From Arthrobacter sp. ISL-85 (GTDB taxonomy: Bacteria > Actinomycetota > Actinomycetes > Actinomycetales > Micrococcaceae): a stretch of DNA of 50,187 nucleotides. The stretch covers positions 1-50,187 of the forward strand of contig NZ_JAGGPQ010000029.1 of the NCBI RefSeq assembly GCF_018613675.1, in the 5' to 3' direction. The position numbers and the translations under genes were made by a program. Below, in pieces: positions 1-8,843 of the stretch; position 1 is the stretch's first letter; each line of letters opens with the position of its first letter. The notes below the pieces were generated by a model. That model ran no database searches and had not been told where the DNA came from. It saw only the letters and a program-made list of their open reading frames with translations.

Positions 1-56
1 TCACTCAAAGGTCAGCCACCGGCCAGCCGCGTCACCAACCTCGCAGGTCAATACAC

Positions 57-731
57 CTAGAGCACGCTGCGGATGGCCTGCTCGAAACTGGTGACGTGCT
101 CCAGGGCGAGCTTGCCCGCCCGGTCCGCGTCGCCGTCGGCCACTGCTTCCAGCAGTTCCACGTGCTCCTCGATGTGCTCCGCCACGGAGGGAACCTTGTC
201 CAGGACCATGCACCAGATGCGGGTGGCCAAATTGTCGTAGCGGATCAGGACGTCTTCAAGGTGCGTGTTGGCGGCCGCACGGTAGATCAGGCGGTGCACC
301 TTGATGTCATAACGCATGAGGTCATAGGGATCGTCTCCGCCGCCCATCTTGGCGATCGCCGCCGCGGTTTCCCGGATCTCCTTCCGCAGCGCGGGCGTTG
401 CCAGCTTTGCGGCGCGGCGGGCCGCCAGGGGTTCCAGGGACTCGCGCAGTTCGGAAACGTCAGCGAGTTCGGTGATGTCGACGACGGTGGCAAACGTTCC
501 GCGGCGCGGATAAGACACCACCAGGTGGTCGCTTTCGAGCCGCTTGAGGGCTTCCCGGACCGGGGTGCGGCCGATTCCGAGTTCGGCGGCGAGCTTGCCG
601 TCATTGATTGCCTCGCCCGGCCGGATGTCCAGCATGATGAGGCGGTCCCGAAGATGCCGGTAGGCCTGCTCGGCGAGCGACAGCTCACCCTCCCCGGCCA
701 GGTGGTTCTCCAATGTGACGCTCATATTCAA
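57..731 (-). CDS. GntR family (FCD domain) transcriptional regulator
   Basis: A 224-residue regulator. Residues about 20-85 form the winged helix-turn-helix: a YRHLRDRLIMLDIRPG entry helix, then KLAAELGIGRTPVREALKRL. The rest is an all-helical FCD ligand-binding domain whose D-x3-H and later E-H-V-E-L-L and A-L-E-H-V stretches look like the usual metal/ligand residues. FCD regulators respond to small organic acids or amino acids. It is divergent from the glyA-sox operon across 120 bp of AT-rich DNA with tandem repeats, so it most likely controls that operon and itself; sarcosine, glycine or a related metabolite as effector is a guess. Start chosen at MNMSV; the third codon is also ATG. Confidence 0.9.
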   Translation of the reverse strand: MNMSVTLENHLAGEGELSLAEQAYRHLRDRLIMLDIRPGEAINDGKLAAELGIGRTPVREALKRLESDHLVVSYPRRGTFATVVDITELADVSELRESLEPLAARRAAKLATPALRKEIRETAAAIAKMGGGDDPYDLMRYDIKVHRLIYRAAANTHLEDVLIRYDNLATRIWCMVLDKVPSVAEHIEEHVELLEAVADGDADRAGKLALEHVTSFEQAIRSVL

Positions 732-796
732 GCTCTCCCAAGGTTGCTATTGACGGCACTGTGACTTCAAACATACTATTACGTCAGTTCTAATAT

Positions 797-829
797 ATCA
801 GTTACAGATCAGTTATAGATCAGTGACTC
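797..829. repeat. Three 11-bp tandem repeats, possible GntR operator
   Basis: Three consecutive 11-base units begin ATCAGTTACAG, ATCAGTTATAG and ATCAGTGACTC, and a looser copy (GTCAGTTCTAA) lies just upstream at about 783-793. The 11-base period puts each copy on nearly the same face of the helix. The repeats end about 22 bases before the glyA start, in the gap between the divergent FCD regulator and the operon. That makes them a candidate operator or a site covering the operon's core promoter. Assignment to the regulator is inference. Confidence 0.4.
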
Positions 830-851
830 CGAAGGGCTCAAAAGGAGAACA

Positions 852-2192
852 ATGCAGGACGTACTGAACGCCTCGCTCGCCACGGTGGACGCCGACGTCG
901 CCGCCGCTGTGGCACAGGAACTGCACCGCCAGCAGTCCACCCTGGAAATGATCGCGTCGGAGAACTTCGCTCCGTCCTCCGTGATGGAGGCCCAGGGCTC
1001 GGTGCTCACCAACAAGTACGCTGAGGGATACCCGGGCAAGCGCTACTACGGCGGCTGCGAGCACGTCGACGTGATCGAGCAGTTGGCCATCGACCGCGTG
1101 AAGGCATTGTTCGGCGCGGAGTTCGCCAATGTGCAGCCGCACTCGGGCGCCCAGGCCAACGCCGCCGCCATGTTCGCCCTGCTGAACCCGGGCGACACCA
1201 TCCTGGGGCTCTCCCTGGCCCACGGCGGCCACCTCACGCACGGCATGAAGATCAACTTCTCCGGCAAGCTCTACAACGTGGTTCCCTACCACGTCCGCCA
1301 GGAAGACCTCCGGATCGATATGGCCGAGGTGGAAGCCCTGGCCCTGGAGCACAAGCCAAAGCTGATCGTGGCCGGTTGGTCCGCCTACTCACGCCAGCTG
1401 GACTTCGCCGAGTTCCGCCGCATCGCCGACCTCGTGGGCGCCTACCTGATGGTGGACATGGCCCACTTCGCCGGCCTGGTGGCCGCCGGGCTGCACCCCA
1501 ACCCCGTCCCCTACGCGGACGTGGTCACCACCACCACCCACAAGACCCTGGGCGGTCCGCGCGGCGGCGTCATCCTGGCCAAGGAGGAATACGCCAAGAA
1601 GATCAACTCCGCCGTGTTCCCCGGCCAGCAGGGCGGACCCCTGGAGCACGTGGTCGCCGCCAAGGCCGTGGCGTTCAAGCTCGCCGCCACTCCCGAATTC
1701 AAGGAACGCCAGGAGCGGGTGCTGCAGGGAGCCAAGCTGCTGGCCGAGCGCCTCCTCAAGGAAGACGTGGCAGCGGCCGGCATTTCCGTGGTCAACGGCG
1801 GCACGGACGTGCACCTGGTCCTGGTGGACCTCCGCAACTCCGAACTCGACGGCCAGCAGGGCGAAGACGCGCTCCACCAGATCGGCATCACCGTCAACCG
1901 CAACGCGGTCCCGTTCGACCCCCGCCCGCCGATGGTCTCCTCCGGCCTCCGGATCGGCACCCCTGCCCTGGCCACCCGCGGCTTCGGCGCCGCCGAGTTC
2001 ACCGAGGTCGCGGACATCATTGCGACGGCGCTGGTCGCAGCTGCCGGCACAGGAACCCTGCCCGGGGACACCGCCGTCGGACTCCGCGCACGCGTGACGG
2101 CCCTGGCCGAAAAGTACCCCCTCTACCCGCACCTCTCCGCCGGCGCCAACCTGGCCGGCATCGAGGCAGACTTGATCGGAGCCGCCCAGTGA
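852..2192 (+). CDS. glyA: Serine hydroxymethyltransferase
   Basis: PLP enzyme of 446 residues that interconverts serine plus THF with glycine plus 5,10-methylene-THF. Family motifs are clear: EMIASENF near residue 35, YAEGYPGKRYYGG, the PLP-lysine stretch TTTTHKTLGGPRGG with Lys231, and VNRNAVPFD. Start ATG follows AAAAGGAGAACA. As first gene of the sarcosine oxidase operon it would use the methylene-THF made by SoxABDG plus the glycine product to make serine for the serine deaminase downstream. The stop codon overlaps the soxB GTG by four bases, so translation is probably coupled. A housekeeping second copy elsewhere is likely but cannot be seen here. Confidence 0.97.
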   Translation: MQDVLNASLATVDADVAAAVAQELHRQQSTLEMIASENFAPSSVMEAQGSVLTNKYAEGYPGKRYYGGCEHVDVIEQLAIDRVKALFGAEFANVQPHSGAQANAAAMFALLNPGDTILGLSLAHGGHLTHGMKINFSGKLYNVVPYHVRQEDLRIDMAEVEALALEHKPKLIVAGWSAYSRQLDFAEFRRIADLVGAYLMVDMAHFAGLVAAGLHPNPVPYADVVTTTTHKTLGGPRGGVILAKEEYAKKINSAVFPGQQGGPLEHVVAAKAVAFKLAATPEFKERQERVLQGAKLLAERLLKEDVAAAGISVVNGGTDVHLVLVDLRNSELDGQQGEDALHQIGITVNRNAVPFDPRPPMVSSGLRIGTPALATRGFGAAEFTEVADIIATALVAAAGTGTLPGDTAVGLRARVTALAEKYPLYPHLSAGANLAGIEADLIGAAQ

Positions 2193-3409
2193 GCACCCAG
2201 CACCTTCCGGAGCACCCGGACTTCCTCTGGCGGAACCCGGAACCCAAGTCCTCCTACGACGCCGTGATCGTCGGCGGCGGCGGGCACGGCCTGGCCACCG
2301 CATACTTCCTGGCCAAGAACCACGGGATGACCAACATTGCCGTCCTGGAAAAGGGCTGGCTGGCCGGCGGCAACATGGCCCGGAACACCACCATCATCCG
2401 GTCCAACTACCTTTGGGACGAGAGCGCAGCCATCTACGAGCACGCCCTCAAGCTCTGGGAAATCCTGCCGGAGGAACTCGAATACGACTTCCTCTTCAGT
2501 CAGCGCGGCGTGATGAACCTTGCCCACACCCTGGGTGACGTCCGTGAAAGCATCCGCCGTGTGGGCGCCAACAAGCTCAACGGCGTTGACGCCGAATGGC
2601 TGGACCCGCAGCAGGTCAAGGAACTCTGCCCCATCCTGAACATCCGGGACAACATCCGCTACCCGGTCATGGGCGCCACCTACCAGCCGCGCGCGGGCAT
2701 CGCCAAGCACGACCACGTTGCCTGGGCGTTCGCCCGCAAGTGCGACGAAATGGGCGTGGACATCATCCAGAACTGCGAAGTGACCGGCTTCCTCAAGGAC
2801 GGCAACCGCGTGGTGGGCGTCAAGACCAACCGCGGCACCATCAACACCGAAAAGGTGGGCCTGGCCGCCGCCGGACACAGCTCGGTCCTGGCCGAAATGG
2901 CCGGATTCCAGCTCCCCATCCAGTCCCACCCCCTGCAGGCCCTGGTCTCCGAACTGCACGAGCCCGTCCACCCCACCGTGGTCATGTCCAACCACGTCCA
3001 CGTCTACGTTTCGCAGGCGCACAAGGGCGAACTGGTCATGGGCGCCGGCGTGGACTCCTACAACGGCTACGGCCAGCGCGGCTCCTTCCATGTGATCGAG
3101 CAGCAGATGGCGGCCGCCGTCGAACTCTTCCCCATCTTCGCCCGGGCCCACGTGCTCCGGACCTGGGGCGGCATCGTGGACACCACCCTGGACGCCTCGC
3201 CGATCGTTGGCCTGACCCCCGTGGAGAACATGTTCGTGAACTGCGGCTGGGGCACCGGCGGCTTCAAGGGAACCCCCGCCGCCGGCATGACCTTCGCGCA
3301 CACCATCGCCACCGGCGCCCCGCACAAGCTGAACCAGCCGTTCTCGCTGGAACGCTTCGAAACCGGCGCCCTCATCGACGAACACGGCGCCGCCGCCGTG
3401 GCCCACTAG
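2189..3409 (+). CDS. soxB: Sarcosine oxidase subunit beta
   Basis: FAD/FMN subunit of heterotetrameric sarcosine oxidase, 406 residues. The dinucleotide-binding motif DAVIVGGGGHGLATAY starts near residue 24, and the chain ends with GWGTGGFKGTPAAG, typical of the DAO-like fold. His174 in AKHDHVAW sits where characterised enzymes carry the covalent FMN (about 172-175). The GTG start at 2189 forms GTGA with the glyA stop; the frame is open much further upstream but that part only shadows glyA. The enzyme converts sarcosine, O2 and THF to glycine, H2O2 and 5,10-methylene-THF. Followed after 29 bases by soxD. Confidence 0.96.
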   Translation: MSTQHLPEHPDFLWRNPEPKSSYDAVIVGGGGHGLATAYFLAKNHGMTNIAVLEKGWLAGGNMARNTTIIRSNYLWDESAAIYEHALKLWEILPEELEYDFLFSQRGVMNLAHTLGDVRESIRRVGANKLNGVDAEWLDPQQVKELCPILNIRDNIRYPVMGATYQPRAGIAKHDHVAWAFARKCDEMGVDIIQNCEVTGFLKDGNRVVGVKTNRGTINTEKVGLAAAGHSSVLAEMAGFQLPIQSHPLQALVSELHEPVHPTVVMSNHVHVYVSQAHKGELVMGAGVDSYNGYGQRGSFHVIEQQMAAAVELFPIFARAHVLRTWGGIVDTTLDASPIVGLTPVENMFVNCGWGTGGFKGTPAAGMTFAHTIATGAPHKLNQPFSLERFETGALIDEHGAAAVAH

Positions 3410-3438
3410 CCGCCGCCACCAGAAAAGGACTAACGCAC

Positions 3439-3843
3439 ATGCTGCTGATCCCATGCCCCAACTGCGGCCCGCGGGACGAAACCGAATTCCACTACGGCGG
3501 ACAGGCCCACGTCCCGTACCCGGAGAACCCCAGCGAGCTGACCGACACGGAGTGGTCCCGCTACCTCTTCTACCGCGAGAACCCCAAAGGCATCTTCGCC
3601 GAGCGCTGGGTCCACAGCACCGGCTGCCGCCAGTGGTTCAACATGCTCCGCGACACCGTGAGCTACGACATCAAGGCCATTTACCCGATGGGGACGCCCC
3701 GGCCTGACTCGGCCGGCGCCCCGGCCGCCGAATCCGGCACCGCCAGCCTTGCCGCGGACAGCACCACCACCGGGACCGACGCGCCCAATATCCCAGGCAC
3801 CAGCATTTCCCACGCAACCGCCCCGGAAGGAGCCACCAAGTGA
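3439..3843 (+). CDS. soxD: Sarcosine oxidase subunit delta
   Basis: Small zinc subunit, 134 residues. The ligands expected for the family are all visible: Cys6 and Cys9 in IPCPNCG, then His59 and Cys63 in WVHSTGCRQWFN. The first 85 or so residues are the conserved fold; the remaining 50 are a low-complexity Ala/Thr/Ser/Pro tail, longer than the core needs. ATG follows AAAAGGACTAACGCAC. The TGA stop overlaps the soxA GTG by four bases. It has a structural role in the SoxABDG complex. Confidence 0.95.
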   Translation: MLLIPCPNCGPRDETEFHYGGQAHVPYPENPSELTDTEWSRYLFYRENPKGIFAERWVHSTGCRQWFNMLRDTVSYDIKAIYPMGTPRPDSAGAPAAESGTASLAADSTTTGTDAPNIPGTSISHATAPEGATK

Positions 3844-6782
3844 CTTCACAGAACGCCCGCCTGGCTACCGGCGGCCGCATCGACCGCACCATCTCCTGGC
3901 GCTTCACCGTGGACGGCGAGGAGTTCACCGGCCACCCCGGTGACACCCTGGCCTCGGCGCTGCTGGCCAACGGCCTCATCGCCGCCGGCAACTCCCTGTA
4001 CGAGGGCCGTCCCCGCGGCATCATGTCCGCCGGGGTGGAGGAGGCCAACGCCCTGGTCCGCGTGGAAGCCCGCTTCCCCGGCCACGTGGCCGAATCCATG
4101 CTCCCCGCCACCACCGTTTCCCTGGTGGACGGACTCCAGGCCACCCTGCTCAACGGCCTGGGCAAGCTGGATCCGGAGGACGACCGTGCCGAATACGACA
4201 AGAAGTACGTCCACACCGACATCCTGGTCATCGGTGGCGGTCCCGCCGGGCTCGCCGCAGCCCGCGAGGCTGTCCGCACCGGCGCCAGGGTCATGCTGCT
4301 CGATGACCAGCCCGAACTCGGCGGCTCGCTGCTCTCCGGTTCCACGGTTCCGGGCCTTGCCGAGACCATCGAAGGAAAGCCCGCCCTGGAATGGGTGGCC
4401 GACGTCGAAGCCGAGCTGGTATCCGGCGCCGAGTCCACGGTCCTGAACCGCACCACCGCGTTCGGCGCCTACGACGCGAACTACGTCATCGCCGTCCAGA
4501 ACCGCACCGACCACCTCACCAGCCCCGCAGCTGCGGGTGTGTCCCGCCAGCGTATTTGGCACATCCGTGCCAGCGAGGTGGTCCTCGCCCCGGGCGCCCA
4601 CGAACGTCCCCTGGTGTTCGAGAACAACGACCGCCCCGGAATCATGCTCGCCTCCGCCGTGCGCAGCTACCTTAACCGCTACGCGGTTGCCGCCGGCAAG
4701 CGCGTGGTCATCAGCACCACCAACGACAGCGCCTACGCCGTGGCCGCCGACCTCGCCGCCGCAGGCGTCAAGGTTGCCGCCGTGGTGGACGCCCGTCCTG
4801 CCCTGACCGCAGCGGCGACTGCCGCCGTCGAATCCGGGATCCGGGTGCTGATCGGCAGCGCGGTGGCCAACACCTCCGCCGGCGCCGACGGCCGGCTGGA
4901 CGGCGTCACCGTTCGCAGCATTAACGACGACGACGAGCTCACCTCGGGCGTCGAGCAGATCGCAGCGGACCTGCTGGCGGTGTCCGGCGGCTGGAGCCCG
5001 CTGGTCCACCTGCACTCCCAGCGCCAGGGCAAGCTCCGCTGGGACGATGAGCTGGCGGCCTTCGTGCCCAGCACCGAGGTTCCCAACCAGCAAACCATCG
5101 GTTCGGGCCGCGGCTCGTTCGCCACCGAAGACTGCCTGGCTGAGGGCATCTCCGCCGGAGCAAAGGCGGCCATCGCTGCCGGCTTCGAATCTGCCGTCGA
5201 GCCTTCTTCCTTCGGTGAGCCGAAGGTTTCCGCTCCCACCCGCCAGCTGTGGCTGGTGCGCGGCGAGAGCGGCACCCCGGACGACTGGCACCACCACTTC
5301 GTGGACTTCCAGCGCGACCAGTCCGTGGCGGACGTCCTCCGCTCCACTGGAGCCGGCATGCGCTCGGTGGAACACATCAAGCGGTACACCTCCATCAGCA
5401 CAGCCAACGACCAGGGCAAAACCTCCGGCGTCAACGCCATCGGCGTCATCGCCGCGGCCCTGCGCACAGCCGGGGAAGCCTCCCGTGGGATCGGCGACAT
5501 CGGCACCACCACCTACCGCGCCCCGTTCACCCCGGTGGCCTTCGCCGCACTGGCCGGACGGCAGCGCGGGGAACTGTTCGACCCCGCCCGCGTCACGTCC
5601 ATCCACCCCTGGCACGTGGCCAAGGGCGCACTGTTCGAGGACGTTGGACAGTGGAAGCGGCCCTGGTACTACCCGCAGGCGGGGGAGGACATGGACGCCG
5701 CCGTGCTGCGCGAATGCGCCGCCGTCCGCGAATCCGTGGGCTTCATGGACGCCACCACCCTGGGAAAAATCGAGATCCGCGGCAAGGATGCGGGCGAGTT
5801 CCTGAACCGGATGTACACCAACGCGTTCAAGAAGCTCGCCCCGGGTTCGGCACGCTACGGCGTCATGTGCACCCCGGACGGGATGATCTTCGACGACGGC
5901 GTGACCCTCCGCGTCGACGACGACACCTACTTCATGACTACCACCACCGGCGGTGCCGCCAAGGTACTGGACTGGCTGGAGGAATGGCTGCAGACCGAGT
6001 GGCCGGAGCTGGATGTGCAGTGCACCTCGGTGACGGAACAGTGGAGCACCATCGCCGTCGTCGGGCCCAAGTCCCGTGAGGTTCTGGCCCAGGTGGCACC
6101 GGAACTCGCTGCAAACGGCGGCCTGGGCGCGGAAGCCTTCCCGTTCATGACGTTCCGCGAAACCACCCTCGCCTCCGGCGTGCGGGCCCGGATCTGCCGC
6201 ATCTCGTTCTCCGGCGAACTCGCCTACGAAATCAACGTGCCCGCCTGGTACGGGCTGAACACCTGGGAAGCCGTGGCCGCTGCCGGGGCCGAATTCAACA
6301 TCACCCCATACGGCACTGAAACCATGCACGTGCTGCGCGCCGAAAAGGGCTACCCGATCGTCGGGCAGGACACCGACGGCACCGTCACCCCGCAGGACGC
6401 GGGCATGGAATGGATCGTCTCCAAGGCCAAGGACTTCATCGGCAAGCGCTCCTACACCCGGTCGGACGCCCAGCGTGAAGACCGCAAGCACCTGGTCAGC
6501 GTCCTCCCCGTGGACGGCACGCTGCGGCTGCCCGAAGGCACCCAGCTGGTGGAAAAGGGACGCTCGACCAACCCCGCCTACGGCCCCGTGCCGATGGAAG
6601 GGTTCGTCACCTCCAGCTACCACAGCGCAGCGCTGGGCAGGTCGTTCGGCCTGGCCCTGATCAAGAACGGACGCAACCGCATCGGCGAAACGCTGGTGGC
6701 AGCTGCCGGCGACCAGCTGGTGGACGTGGTTGTCGCAGAAACAGTGCTTTTTGACTCTGAAGGGACCCGTAAAGATGGCTGA
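3840..6782 (+). CDS. soxA: Sarcosine oxidase subunit alpha
   Basis: Large subunit, 980 residues, the usual size. Order of domains: an N-terminal 2Fe-2S-like fold (residues about 15-110, with the GHPGDTLASALLANG stretch), a Rossmann NAD-binding core starting at VIGGGPAGLAAAREA (residue 130), and from about residue 590 to the end a GcvT-like folate-binding domain (GALFEDVGQWKRPWYY, later YGTETMHVLRAEKGY). This subunit binds NAD+ and delivers the iminium intermediate to THF. GTG start inside the soxD stop; its own stop overlaps soxG by eight bases. A very long open frame on the opposite strand is only a composition shadow. Confidence 0.97.
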   Translation: MTSQNARLATGGRIDRTISWRFTVDGEEFTGHPGDTLASALLANGLIAAGNSLYEGRPRGIMSAGVEEANALVRVEARFPGHVAESMLPATTVSLVDGLQATLLNGLGKLDPEDDRAEYDKKYVHTDILVIGGGPAGLAAAREAVRTGARVMLLDDQPELGGSLLSGSTVPGLAETIEGKPALEWVADVEAELVSGAESTVLNRTTAFGAYDANYVIAVQNRTDHLTSPAAAGVSRQRIWHIRASEVVLAPGAHERPLVFENNDRPGIMLASAVRSYLNRYAVAAGKRVVISTTNDSAYAVAADLAAAGVKVAAVVDARPALTAAATAAVESGIRVLIGSAVANTSAGADGRLDGVTVRSINDDDELTSGVEQIAADLLAVSGGWSPLVHLHSQRQGKLRWDDELAAFVPSTEVPNQQTIGSGRGSFATEDCLAEGISAGAKAAIAAGFESAVEPSSFGEPKVSAPTRQLWLVRGESGTPDDWHHHFVDFQRDQSVADVLRSTGAGMRSVEHIKRYTSISTANDQGKTSGVNAIGVIAAALRTAGEASRGIGDIGTTTYRAPFTPVAFAALAGRQRGELFDPARVTSIHPWHVAKGALFEDVGQWKRPWYYPQAGEDMDAAVLRECAAVRESVGFMDATTLGKIEIRGKDAGEFLNRMYTNAFKKLAPGSARYGVMCTPDGMIFDDGVTLRVDDDTYFMTTTTGGAAKVLDWLEEWLQTEWPELDVQCTSVTEQWSTIAVVGPKSREVLAQVAPELAANGGLGAEAFPFMTFRETTLASGVRARICRISFSGELAYEINVPAWYGLNTWEAVAAAGAEFNITPYGTETMHVLRAEKGYPIVGQDTDGTVTPQDAGMEWIVSKAKDFIGKRSYTRSDAQREDRKHLVSVLPVDGTLRLPEGTQLVEKGRSTNPAYGPVPMEGFVTSSYHSAALGRSFGLALIKNGRNRIGETLVAAAGDQLVDVVVAETVLFDSEGTRKDG

Positions 6783-7425
6783 AACAGCAGCATCCCCGAC
6801 CTCCGCAAAGACCAACGCCGAGAAGAACCTCGCCGCCCGCGTCAGTCCGGCACGGCAGCTGGCGGAAGAATTCGCGGCCGGCTCCCTGGCAGGCACCGTT
6901 GAAATCTCCGAGGTGCCCTTCCTGACCATGGTGGGCCTCCGGACCCTCGCAGGATCCGCCGCGGCGGAGCGCCTGGCCGGTGTCACCGGCGGCCTCCCCG
7001 CCGGCTCCGGCGCGGTGGCAGGCAGCGGTGACGTGTCCGTCCTGTGGCTCGGCCCCGCCGAGTTCCTGGTGGTTGCACCCACCGAGGCGCACGAATCCCT
7101 GGGCGGGGACCTCATTCCCGCGCTCCGGGACGCGCTGGGCAGCGACGCGGGCCAAGTGGTGGACCTGTCCGCCAACCGGACCACGTTCGAACTGACGGGC
7201 CCCCGGGCCCGCGCCGTCCTGGAGAAGGGCTGCTCGCTGGACCTGCACCCGCGGGTCTTCAAAGCCGGCACCGCCTTCTCCACGGAAATCGCGAACATCC
7301 CAGCCATCCTGTGGAAGACCGGTGATGAGTCCTTCCGGATCTTCCCCCGCGCTTCCTTCGCCGAGTTCCTGGGCCGGTGGCTGCTGGACGCGATGCGGGA
7401 GTACGCCTCGCCAGAGGTCCCCTGA
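6775..7425 (+). CDS. soxG: Sarcosine oxidase subunit gamma
   Basis: Fourth subunit of the complex, 216 residues. It has the GcvT-like single fold of SoxG proteins, with LWLGPAEFLVV near the middle and LTGPRARAVLEKGCSLDLHP followed by RIFPRASFAEFLGRWLLDA at the end. No cofactor motif is expected. The ATG at 6775 lies inside the last codons of soxA. The stop TGA shares one base with the sdaA ATG (TGATG), so the serine deaminase is translationally coupled to the oxidase subunits. Confidence 0.93.
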   Translation: MAETAASPTSAKTNAEKNLAARVSPARQLAEEFAAGSLAGTVEISEVPFLTMVGLRTLAGSAAAERLAGVTGGLPAGSGAVAGSGDVSVLWLGPAEFLVVAPTEAHESLGGDLIPALRDALGSDAGQVVDLSANRTTFELTGPRARAVLEKGCSLDLHPRVFKAGTAFSTEIANIPAILWKTGDESFRIFPRASFAEFLGRWLLDAMREYASPEVP

Positions 7426-8840
7426 TGGCGCTCAGCGTCCTTGACCTCTTTTCCGTCGGCATCGGGCCCTCGTCGTCACACACGGTGGGCCCGATGCGGG
7501 CGGCCAAGCTGTTCGCGGACGGGCTGAAGGGCGACGGCCAGCTGGCCGCCACCGCCCGCGTCAAGACCGAACTGTTCGGCTCCCTCGGCGCCACCGGCCG
7601 GGGCCACGGCTCGGACAAGGCAGTGGTCCTGGGACTTCAAGGACTGGAACCGGAAACAGTCAACACGTTCACGGCGGACGACCAGGTGGCAGCCGCCGCG
7701 CTCGACGCCGAACTCCAAATCGGCGGAGTGCACCGGGTGGACTTCAACTGGGAAGAGGACGTGGTGCTCCACCGGCGTAAGTCCCTTCCGGCGCACCCCA
7801 ACGGCATGACCTTCCGGGCCTTGGACCACGCCGGAGCCGTCCTGAGCGAGCGGAGTTTCTACTCCATCGGTGGCGGCTTCGTGGTGGACGGCGACGCGGA
7901 TGCCGGTGACCGCGTGGTTGCCGACGCCACTGTCCTGCCCTACCCGTTCACCACCGCCGATGAGCTGCTCGAGATCTGCAGGCGCGAGGGAATGTCCATC
8001 TCCGACGTCATGCTGGCCAACGAACTCACCTGGCGCAGCGAGGCGGAACTCCGCGAGCAGCTGCTGGGGCTGTGGGCCGTCATGCGCGAATGCGTGGAGA
8101 ACGGCTGCAACGCCGAAGGCATCCTCCCGGGCGGGCTGAACGTCACCCGCCGCGCGCCGTCCCTGTTCCGCACGCTCACGGCCTCGGCCGCCACCGCCGA
8201 AGCCGCGGCAGCAACGCCGTCGCCCGTTAAAGCACCGGCTGACCCGCTCCTGGCGATGGAATGGGTCAACCTGTTCGCGCTGGCCGTGAACGAGGAGAAC
8301 GCCGCCGGCGGGCGAATCGTCACCGCCCCCACCAACGGCGCCGCGGGGATCGTGCCCGCCGTCCTGCACTACTACGTGAAGTTTGTTCCAGGGGCCGACG
8401 ACGACGGTGTGGTCCGCTTCCTGCTGGCGGCGGCCGCCGTCGGAATCCTGTTCAAGCTGAACGCCTCCATCTCCGGTGCCGAAGTGGGCTGCCAGGGCGA
8501 GGTGGGCTCCGCCTGCTCGATGGCCGCGGCCGGACTCTGCGAGGTGCTCGGCGGAACGCCCGCACAGGTGGAGAACGCCGCGGAGGTGGGGATCGAGCAC
8601 AACCTGGGCCTGACCTGCGATCCCGTGGGCGGCCTGGTGCAGATCCCGTGCATCGAGCGGAACGCGATCGCCAGCGTGAAGGCGATCAATGCGGCCCGCC
8701 TGGCCCTGCACGGGGACGGCAGCCACAAGGTCTCGCTGGACAAGGCGATCAAGACCATGCGCGATACCGGCGCCGACATGAAAACCAAGTACAAGGAAAC
8801 CTCCCGAGGAGGACTCGCCGTGAATGTGATCGAGTGCTGA
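7425..8840 (+). CDS. sdaA: L-serine ammonia-lyase (iron-sulfur type)
   Basis: Single-chain iron-sulfur serine deaminase, 471 residues, serine to pyruvate plus ammonia. The family start SVLDLFSVGIGPSSSHT is intact, the domain-joining APTNGAAGIVPAVLHYY is present, and the cluster cysteines appear as GCQGEVGSACSMAAAGLC, then LTCDPVGGLVQIPC. Start at the ATG that overlaps the soxG stop, since this gives the canonical N-terminus; the frame is open 48 bases further up. It completes the route sarcosine, glycine, serine, pyruvate. The gene ends three bases before purU. Confidence 0.96.
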   Translation: MALSVLDLFSVGIGPSSSHTVGPMRAAKLFADGLKGDGQLAATARVKTELFGSLGATGRGHGSDKAVVLGLQGLEPETVNTFTADDQVAAAALDAELQIGGVHRVDFNWEEDVVLHRRKSLPAHPNGMTFRALDHAGAVLSERSFYSIGGGFVVDGDADAGDRVVADATVLPYPFTTADELLEICRREGMSISDVMLANELTWRSEAELREQLLGLWAVMRECVENGCNAEGILPGGLNVTRRAPSLFRTLTASAATAEAAAATPSPVKAPADPLLAMEWVNLFALAVNEENAAGGRIVTAPTNGAAGIVPAVLHYYVKFVPGADDDGVVRFLLAAAAVGILFKLNASISGAEVGCQGEVGSACSMAAAGLCEVLGGTPAQVENAAEVGIEHNLGLTCDPVGGLVQIPCIERNAIASVKAINAARLALHGDGSHKVSLDKAIKTMRDTGADMKTKYKETSRGGLAVNVIEC

Positions 8841-8843
8841 GCC

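Noticed and set aside
1..213. Minus-strand frame at the left edge
   Set aside because: Overlaps the GntR gene in another frame and has no recognisable features; the first 56 bases hold nothing I can name.
732..851. Glycine riboswitch before glyA
   Set aside because: Looked for tandem aptamers because the operon handles glycine; only 120 bp are available and the conserved core is absent.
1376..2188. Upstream extension of the soxB frame
   Set aside because: This part lies wholly within glyA in another frame and is Arg/Pro/Gly-rich; the GTG at 2189 gives the normal SoxB N-terminus.
3846..7307. Very long open frame on the minus strand opposite soxA (1153 residues)
   Set aside because: It mirrors the codon structure of soxA/soxG, which match known subunits over their whole length. 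The antisense protein is Gly/Val/His-rich without recognisable domains, as expected for GC-rich shadows.
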